Shown piece by piece: positions 31,770-37,563 of a stretch of 37,563 nt of DNA (position 1 is the stretch's first letter; the number at the start of each line of letters is the position of its first letter). This DNA is from Deltaproteobacteria bacterium (lineage in GTDB: Bacteria > Myxococcota_A > Polyangia > JAAYKL01). The translations under genes and the position numbers were made by a program. The stretch covers positions 1 to 37,563 of the forward strand of contig JAUXHN010000017.1 of assembly GCA_030621515.1 (NCBI GenBank), read 5' to 3'. The notes below the pieces were generated by a model that made no database searches, was not told the origin of the DNA, and saw only the letters and a program-made list of their open reading frames with translations.

Positions 31770-34151
31770 CTACTGCATGTACCCGAGCTGTCTGAGCTGT
31801 GCCTTGAGATCTTCCGGGAGGCTCTCTATCTTGTCCTCGTCCGCCTCGGGCTTTATGACGACCTGGGCGGCGATCTTTCCGGAGGTCCAGTCGGCCTTGT
31901 CCGGTGCGGCGATGAACTGCCCCAGGGCTATGCGCAACGCGCGCAGGGCGATGGGATGTCTCTCGTCCACGTCCATTTTCTCTCCAGGGTCTTGCGCCAG
32001 GTTGTGGACATAGGTATTGACCGGACCGCGCATCCGCATCTTCCATTTTCCCGTGCGGACGCTCCATTGAAGATTGCGCGAGTCGGCTTCGCTCCAGAAG
32101 CTGGAAAAGGCCGCACCCAACGGGTTTTCGAGTGTGCCGTTGGCGGCCGGGATCAGATTGGCCCCCTCCATCCCCTTGGGGCGGGCCTGCCCGGTAGCTG
32201 CCAGGGCCGTGGGAAGAATATCGGCCAGCCCGACGTCGGCCGATATACGTCTGCCCCCGGGCACCAGGCCTGGTGCGCGCATGACGAGCGGTACGTGAAG
32301 GAGTTCCTGGTGGAGAGTGTGGCCGTGCCCCACCGAATCATGATCGAAAAACTCCTCACCGTGATCGGAGCATGCAATGATGATGGTGTCGTCGAGCACG
32401 CCCAGGGTTTTAAGCCCGTCCAGAAAATGTCCGAAGTGCACATCGTGGTAATTGATCTCCCCGTCGTACAATGCTTCCAATCGGCGTTTGTCCCGTGCGT
32501 TGAGCTCGATTTTCTTGCGCTTGAACTGCTCGAGAATGTTCCCCGTGGAACGAGGCCTCACCGGACCGTCGTAGGATTGAGCGTCGTAGATCTTGAGGAA
32601 TTCGTCCGGCGGGTCGTAGGGAACGTGCGGATCGATGGTCTGAATGTACGTGAAGAACGGCTTGTCGACATGCTCCTTGATGAACTCCAGACTTTCCTTG
32701 AAAACGTTCTGCGCGTCGGTGTTCTTTGTTTCCCGGATGTAGTTGACGTACTTGGTCCAGCCGCGGTTGAAGCCGAACTCCTTTGCCAGATATCCGTTGG
32801 CGATGAAGGCCCCCGTGGAGAATCCGGCCGCAAGGAAGATCTCCGATGCCATCTTGACCGACGATGCGAGCCTGGATGAGTGTCCGCGGGCCTTGTGGGA
32901 GTCCGGGTAAAGGCCGGTCAGAACCGATGCGCACGACGGTTTTGTCCAGTTGGAGTTGGCCTGGCAACGCTCGAATAGGGCCGATTCCCCCGCGAATTTC
33001 TCGAACACCGTGGACTTGACCCGCGTCTTTGCATATGCGGTGAGCTTGTCCGCGCGCAGGGTGTCGATGAGCAGGACGATCACGTTTCTGACCTTCTTGT
33101 CAGGGACCTCCACCTTTGGCGCCTTGATGCGAATCGCGGGATCTCCCAGGGCCAAACGCGCTTGCGCGGGGCCACTGACGATCAACTCGATACGAGCCAA
33201 TTTCCCCGCGACGGAGCCCAGATCGACCATGTCCTCTTTCCAGTCGGAAATCCCGTACACCCCTTCGAACAGATCACCGGGCGGGCCGCCATCGGCGTCC
33301 GTCACCCTAACCTTGAGCTTTATCTCCTCGATCTTTTCCTGGCCGGGCTTCGAGGCGAAGGCGCCGACAAGACAAAGGGAGGCATTGGCGGGGATCTGTG
33401 CGTAATACGCAAGCGTGGTGTTCGACGAAAGCATCAGGGCGGCGCGCTCCCGGTCTTTCACCTTGAATCTCTGCTTGAGGCTGTCCACGTGGGGGGGCGT
33501 GAACCCCCTGGGCGTATTCGTCCCCTGTGGGATGATGCGCAGGTAATCCACCGCGAACGCGGCATGGATTCCGTCCACCATCCTGTCGGATTCTTTATAA
33601 ATGAGCTTGAAATAATTCTCGCCGGCCTTGGTCTGCTCTTGCGTGGCTTCGATCCTGTGTATTTCCCAATCGTTGCTCTTGATGGAGGTACGTTGCAGGG
33701 GTTTGTCGTTGAGATACGTGGAGAACACGTCGATGCCGCCCTTCTTGACCCGGATCTCGAAGGTCAGGGGCTTCGCCTCGGCCAGGCTGAAGTAGAGTCT
33801 GGAGGGAGACTTGGTAGCCCAGGTAAACGCCACGCCGTTCATCAAGGTATCGTTGCCCCATCCGCTCATCCATCCGCCCAGAGAGTACTTGAAACGGGCC
33901 GCAGTGCCGAAGTCGACGAACTCGCCGTGGTGGTAGACATCGGCCATGTGAACATGCTCGATGAGGTCGAGCGCCTTTGAGGTGCCTGCCCATGGCGTGC
34001 CCACGGACGACGGATCGTCAGTTTCGGGCCGCGCGCTGTCGTCGTCGCCGCCGCACCCGGCAGGCAACGTCGCGCTCAACACGAGTCCCGAGCCGGCCAC
34101 CAAAAAATCACGCCTGGTGAAAATGAAATTATTTGGGTCGTTCATGGTCAT
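31770..34151 (-). CDS. Tat-exported lipoprotein of the sulfatase/alkaline-phosphatase superfamily
   Basis: A 793-aa protein. A twin-arginine signal TRRDFLVAGSGLVLSATLP runs into a lipobox ending AGC (Cys33), so it should be exported folded and then lipidated. Residues about 60-350 form a beta-sandwich-like extension. The sulfatase-fold domain (about 355-700) has NVIVLLIDTLRADKLTAY (metal Asp363), then NWTKPSCASVLTGLYP at 401-416, IDPHVPYDPP, and CSDHGEEFFDH with the following GHGHTLHQELLHVP. The classic C/S-x-P-S-R formylglycine site is replaced by T-K-P-S-C (Thr403 as possible nucleophile, Cys407 instead of Arg). It is therefore unlikely to be a formylglycine sulfatase; a phosphoester or phosphoglycerol function with a Thr nucleophile is more plausible. 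Met3 is an alternative start. Confidence 0.85.
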   Translation of the reverse strand: MTMNDPNNFIFTRRDFLVAGSGLVLSATLPAGCGGDDDSARPETDDPSSVGTPWAGTSKALDLIEHVHMADVYHHGEFVDFGTAARFKYSLGGWMSGWGNDTLMNGVAFTWATKSPSRLYFSLAEAKPLTFEIRVKKGGIDVFSTYLNDKPLQRTSIKSNDWEIHRIEATQEQTKAGENYFKLIYKESDRMVDGIHAAFAVDYLRIIPQGTNTPRGFTPPHVDSLKQRFKVKDRERAALMLSSNTTLAYYAQIPANASLCLVGAFASKPGQEKIEEIKLKVRVTDADGGPPGDLFEGVYGISDWKEDMVDLGSVAGKLARIELIVSGPAQARLALGDPAIRIKAPKVEVPDKKVRNVIVLLIDTLRADKLTAYAKTRVKSTVFEKFAGESALFERCQANSNWTKPSCASVLTGLYPDSHKARGHSSRLASSVKMASEIFLAAGFSTGAFIANGYLAKEFGFNRGWTKYVNYIRETKNTDAQNVFKESLEFIKEHVDKPFFTYIQTIDPHVPYDPPDEFLKIYDAQSYDGPVRPRSTGNILEQFKRKKIELNARDKRRLEALYDGEINYHDVHFGHFLDGLKTLGVLDDTIIIACSDHGEEFFDHDSVGHGHTLHQELLHVPLVMRAPGLVPGGRRISADVGLADILPTALAATGQARPKGMEGANLIPAANGTLENPLGAAFSSFWSEADSRNLQWSVRTGKWKMRMRGPVNTYVHNLAQDPGEKMDVDERHPIALRALRIALGQFIAAPDKADWTSGKIAAQVVIKPEADEDKIESLPEDLKAQLRQLGYMQ

Positions 34152-34210
34152 TGCATATCAGATTGTGTCTACGTGGCAAAGAACGCGGCTTCCAGACCCT
34201 GAATTCCCGA

Positions 34211-36109
34211 TCAACTGCCTTCCCGCGCCGCTCGCCGGCAGAAAATCCGTAGGATCTCGATGGTCGCGGAGGTGATACCCGGAATGCGACTTACCTGACC
34301 CAGGGTCGACGGTCGCGCCGCCGAGAGCTTCTCGACCGCTTCGCCGCGAAGGCCGGGGATAACGTGGTAGTCTATATCCGGCGGGAGACGCACGGAATCC
34401 ACATCCGAAAGTCGCTCGGCCGAGGCACGCTGTCTGCCGAGATAGCCCGAGTACTTGATCTCCACCTCCACGCGGGCCAGGGCCGCCGCCGGCTGATCCG
34501 TGATCCAGGGGGCGAAGTGCGCGATATCGGTGATCCTCACGGCGTCGCGCCGCATCAGGTCGTAGAGAGACGTGGGCTTCTTTATCCGTGCCAGGCCCAG
34601 GTCATCGAGGGCGGCGTTCGAGGCCTTTGTCGGCGTCAGCACGGTCTTTTCGAGGCGCTCTCCGATTTCCCCCACGACTCTCGAACGGGACCGAACTTCC
34701 CTGACAACCCGCGCGCTGATCAGACCCGTGCGCTCTCCCTCGTCCACCAGCCGCTCGTCTGCGTTGTCCTCCCGAAGAAGCAGTCTATACTCGGCCCTCG
34801 ATGTGAACATTCGATAGGGCTCGTCCACGCCCCTGACGGTGAGATCGTCTATCATTACTCCCATGTAAGACTGATCGCGGGTGAGATCCAGGGGGCGGTC
34901 GCCCAGGATCGAGAGCGCGGCGTTGGCCCCGGCCGCCAGACCGAGGGAAGCGGCTTCCTCGTAGCCGGAAGTGCCGAGGATCTGTCCGGCGAGGAACAAA
35001 CCACCAAGACCGTCCACCTCCAGCGAGGGGGTAAGGCAGGTAGGTTGAAACGAGTCGTATTCGACCGCATAACCCCATCGGACAATCCGGGCCTTCTCGA
35101 GTCCCACGATAGCGTGGATCATCTCCTCTTGAACCTCCCGAGGGAGGCTGGTGGACAGCCCGGATGGATAGATCTCCTTCCCCTGCGTGTCCTGTGGCTC
35201 CAGAAAAACCTGATGGCGATCCTTGTCGGGAAAGCGGGCGATCTTGGTCTCGATGGAAGGGCAATAACGCGGCCCGATCCCGGTGATGGACCCACCGTAG
35301 AGCGCCGAGGAGGCCATGTTGTTCCGGATGATCTCGTGTGACGGTTCTCCTGTGTAGGTAAGAAAACAAGTTCGCTGGGGGAGGGATACTCCGATTGTGT
35401 CAGGATCGAAGAACGGGGACGGATCATCACCGAATTGCTCCTCCAGCCTTGAAACATCGATGCTGTCCCCGGCGAGTCTCGGGCACGTGCCCGTCTTCAG
35501 GCGAAACATGGGGAGACCGGTTTTTTCGAGGGATTCGGCCAGCTTCACAGCGGAACCGGCTCCCATGCGACCGCCCGGGATCTCCTGGTCTCCAGTGAAG
35601 AGCATCCCCCTCAGGAACGTGCCCGTGGCGACGACTACCGCCCGTGCACGGACCTCGCCCATTTTCGAAAGTTGCACACCGGTTACTCTGCGCTTGCCGC
35701 CCTCGCGGGACCATGTGATTCCGATGGCCGCATCCTCGATGACCATACTCTTGCCATCGATCCGGGCAAGTTCCTCGGTCATTCTTTTGACGTAGATTTT
35801 CGAATCGGTCTGGACTCGCGTGGATCGAACCGCCGGCCCCTTGCGTCGATTGAGCGTTCTGAACTGGATGCCGGAGCGATCGGTCACCCTGCCCATCAGC
35901 CCGCCGAGAGCAACCACTTCACGAACAAGATGACCCTTTCCCGGCCCCCCGACCGCCGGGTTGCACGGCTGGTATCCAACCTGAGAAACGTCGGGGGTAA
36001 CAAGGGCGACCCGGGCGCCAATCCGCGAGGCGGCGGCAAAGGCTTCGCAACCGGCGTGTCCTCCACCTATTACAATAATATCAAGATGTGGAAAGGTGGC
36101 GCGGCTCAT
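34211..36109 (-). CDS. mnmG: tRNA uridine-5-carboxymethylaminomethyl modification enzyme MnmG (GidA)
   Basis: A 632-aa FAD enzyme that with MnmE forms (c)mnm5U34 in tRNA. The FAD site is IIVIGGGHAGCEA at 11-23. PCNPAVGGPGKGHLVREV holds Cys49, and RYCPSIETKI holds Cys283, the two conserved cysteines of the family. The C-terminal MnmE/tRNA-binding helical part is complete (FTSRAEYRLLLREDNADERL, then VEIKYSGYLGRQ). Length matches the family. No mnmE lies next to it within the window. The start is the ATG at 36109 without a strong ribosome-binding site. It is divergent from the zinc-ribbon gene. Confidence 0.96.
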   Translation of the reverse strand: MSRATFPHLDIIVIGGGHAGCEAFAAASRIGARVALVTPDVSQVGYQPCNPAVGGPGKGHLVREVVALGGLMGRVTDRSGIQFRTLNRRKGPAVRSTRVQTDSKIYVKRMTEELARIDGKSMVIEDAAIGITWSREGGKRRVTGVQLSKMGEVRARAVVVATGTFLRGMLFTGDQEIPGGRMGAGSAVKLAESLEKTGLPMFRLKTGTCPRLAGDSIDVSRLEEQFGDDPSPFFDPDTIGVSLPQRTCFLTYTGEPSHEIIRNNMASSALYGGSITGIGPRYCPSIETKIARFPDKDRHQVFLEPQDTQGKEIYPSGLSTSLPREVQEEMIHAIVGLEKARIVRWGYAVEYDSFQPTCLTPSLEVDGLGGLFLAGQILGTSGYEEAASLGLAAGANAALSILGDRPLDLTRDQSYMGVMIDDLTVRGVDEPYRMFTSRAEYRLLLREDNADERLVDEGERTGLISARVVREVRSRSRVVGEIGERLEKTVLTPTKASNAALDDLGLARIKKPTSLYDLMRRDAVRITDIAHFAPWITDQPAAALARVEVEIKYSGYLGRQRASAERLSDVDSVRLPPDIDYHVIPGLRGEAVEKLSAARPSTLGQVSRIPGITSATIEILRIFCRRAAREGS

Positions 36110-36185
36110 TGTTCAAACATCTGTTATCTTTGGATAATCAGCAAGACAATTCGTTTCACAACAGATATCGTCCGGGTAGCCCTTT

Positions 36186-36212
36186 TTGACATGTAAATGT
36201 GTTTACTATAAT
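36186..36212 (+). promoter_or_regulatory. Promoter of the coiled-coil/zinc-ribbon gene
   Basis: TTGACA (36186-36191), a 15-nt spacer and TATAAT (36207-36212): two perfect sigma-70 boxes with a spacer slightly shorter than ideal, 26 nt before the ATG. It lies in the AT-rich 129-nt region between mnmG and this divergent gene. Confidence 0.72.
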
Positions 36213-36238
36213 AATCTTCCATTAACGAGGGACAATAA

Positions 36239-37563
36239 ATGATACATTGGGATCCGAAATCATTGGAAAAATTATTGCATGCGCAGGAAATTGACCTGAA
36301 AATTCGCGCTGCGGACATGGTCATCGAAGAACTTTTCCAGCGTTCCATGCGTGAAGATGCCACCTTGAACAATCTGCGGGCAGAATTCGCATCGATCGAG
36401 AAGAGCATCGATACGACGATATCTCAGCAGGAGATGTACCAGAACACCCTTGAGGAAATTCAAAGCGCCATCAAGGGACTTGTCTCAAACAAGTCGGGCG
36501 CATTCAAATCGCGCACGCGTTCTTCGACCGAGGCCCTGAAGATGGAGGAGGAGAAGCTCATTGTGCTGTTGGTCGAGACCGAAGATCAAATCCGCCGGTT
36601 GCGCGAGGATCTGGATGATGTGGAAAAGAAGATGAAGAAACGGTCTTCCGACGTGCAGTCTTCCCAGCAGGCGCCGGAAGAGGAGATCCGCAAGTTCAAG
36701 TCCCGCGTCCGGCGATTGGAAAAGCAACGTACCGAGGCAGTCAGGGGTGTTGCCCCCATTCTCCTCAAGAAATACGAAAGGTTGAGAACCTCCCGCTCCG
36801 GTATCGGTCTCACGACCATGGTCGATGGCATATGCCGGGAGTGTCGTATGCAGATGCCCACGGGTATTCGTTGTCGTTTGCTGAAAAATGAGCCCATTCA
36901 CTCGTGTCCGGCATGCGGTCGCATGGTCGCCCGTATCGAGAATACTGTCGTGCAGCCGGTGATCACGGACTCGAAAACGACAGCTGCCAAGAAAAAGGCG
37001 ACGGTCAAGAAGATGCGGGAGAAACGTGCTATGTTAAACAAGTTGAATATGGTTATAGGGGCGTTCTTTAGCGAAGTTGGAGGAGATTTATTGACTTATT
37101 TTTCTAAATACGATATTAATTTGGATAAAATAAGAAAAGAACTTGTTATTACCGATAAATGGTCTGAGCAAGAATTTGTCGATCTCAGCAAACGCCTCAA
37201 GGATTATGAGTATGATGTCGATATCCAAAACATAGATCTGGGACACTTACGTAACTCCCTCGTTGGACATAGGAATTTCCTACTGCGATTATTAGAAAAC
37301 CCAAATTTGATGGAGCACGAATCCTTTACAGAGCTTCTCTGGGCGGTGTTTCATCTGACAGAGGAACTGGCTAAGAGAGGTGATCTGAAACAGTTGCCAG
37401 ATACCGACTACGCACATCTATCCGGCGATATCAAAAGAGCCTACACCCAACTAATACACGAATGGCTGGATTACATGGAGCACCTGAAGGATAACTATCC
37501 CTATCTCTTCTCACTTGCGATGAGAACGAACCCGTTTGATCCGGATGCATCGCCGATAGTGAG
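36239..37563 (+). CDS. Coiled-coil/C4 zinc-ribbon protein fused to an AT-rich C-terminal domain, 3' end beyond window
   Basis: Translated by hand from ATG 36239 (GAGG about eight bases upstream); the frame is open to the window end (441 codons). Residues about 1-190 are a long coiled coil with heptad Leu/Ile and many Glu/Lys. A C4 zinc ribbon follows: Cys199-x2-Cys202 (GICRECRMQMPTG) and Cys223-x2-Cys226 (HSCPACGRMV). This is the zf-RING_7 / DUF164 layout of Helicobacter HP0958 (FlgZ) and Chlamydia CT398, which bind sigma-54. Those proteins end near residue 240-250. Here a lysine-rich hinge leads at Met265 (DNA 37031) into a different, markedly AT-rich helical region (LTYFSKYDINLDKIRKEL, LLENPNLMEHESFTELLWAV, HLSGDIKRAYTQLIHEWLDY, NNP-like end RTNPFDPDASP), for which I cannot name a family. 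Confidence 0.85.
   Translation, partial: MIHWDPKSLEKLLHAQEIDLKIRAADMVIEELFQRSMREDATLNNLRAEFASIEKSIDTTISQQEMYQNTLEEIQSAIKGLVSNKSGAFKSRTRSSTEALKMEEEKLIVLLVETEDQIRRLREDLDDVEKKMKKRSSDVQSSQQAPEEEIRKFKSRVRRLEKQRTEAVRGVAPILLKKYERLRTSRSGIGLTTMVDGICRECRMQMPTGIRCRLLKNEPIHSCPACGRMVARIENTVVQPVITDSKTTAAKKKATVKKMREKRAMLNKLNMVIGAFFSEVGGDLLTYFSKYDINLDKIRKELVITDKWSEQEFVDLSKRLKDYEYDVDIQNIDLGHLRNSLVGHRNFLLRLLENPNLMEHESFTELLWAVFHLTEELAKRGDLKQLPDTDYAHLSGDIKRAYTQLIHEWLDYMEHLKDNYPYLFSLAMRTNPFDPDASPIV

Overview
The window (37.6 kb, mostly GC-rich) looks like a chromosomal piece of a diderm bacterium of the Myxococcota / former Deltaproteobacteria type. The evidence is an AgmX/PglI-type TonB-like protein, an OmpA with thrombospondin-3 repeats, BamD, an NtrC-type activator with a Fis-like helix-turn-helix, and at least six secreted lipoproteins, several with low-complexity (Thr/Ser-Asp)n linkers just after the lipidated Cys. 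The phylum is inferred from gene content. There is no rRNA, tRNA, CRISPR array, IS element or integrase that I can see.

Layout. 1-740: the 5' part of a Kelch lipoprotein, cut by the window edge. 848-4645 (minus): a compact operon of a 379-aa protein of unknown function, an RlmL-type rRNA methyltransferase and a sigma-54 response regulator with a variant GAFPGA loop. 4732-5610: a DMT/EamA transporter. 5667-7008: a tandem duplication of small acidic Cys-rich lipoproteins, each with its own matching promoter. 7052-8425: an NSS-family sodium symporter. 8556-11453: a large metallopeptidase / TolB propeller / surface-antigen barrel protein. 11458-12432: a 2-hydroxyacid dehydrogenase. 12471-14090: OmpA-TSP3. 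14391-15608: a repeat-solenoid lipoprotein. 15756-17463: bamD overlapping a TPR gene. 17464-20262 (minus): a diacylglycerol-kinase-like gene, a GAF-like gene and a TPR lipoprotein, apparently one operon. 20342-23021: two tandem paralogous lipoproteins. 23147-26270 (minus): glmU, a small lipoprotein, pgsA and yigZ in one tight operon. 26501-27931: an AgmX-like protein. 27945-29279: a double-Lcl-domain lipoprotein. 29473-34151: two alkaline-phosphatase-superfamily enzymes (one LtaS-like, one Tat lipoprotein). 34211-36109: mnmG. 36239-end: a coiled-coil/zinc-ribbon protein whose frame continues into a compositionally different C-terminal domain, cut by the window edge.

How it fits together. Most of the window concerns the cell envelope: precursor synthesis (glmU, pgsA, dagK-like), outer-membrane assembly (bamD, the barrel protein), peptidoglycan tethering (OmpA), surface lipoproteins, and phosphoglycerol or sulfate ester chemistry (the two AP-superfamily enzymes). 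The most unusual points are the zinc-ribbon fusion, the GAFPGA activator, the peptidase-propeller-barrel protein, and two independent lipoprotein gene duplications. Two genes are open at the window ends (1-740 and 36239-37563) and were translated by hand.
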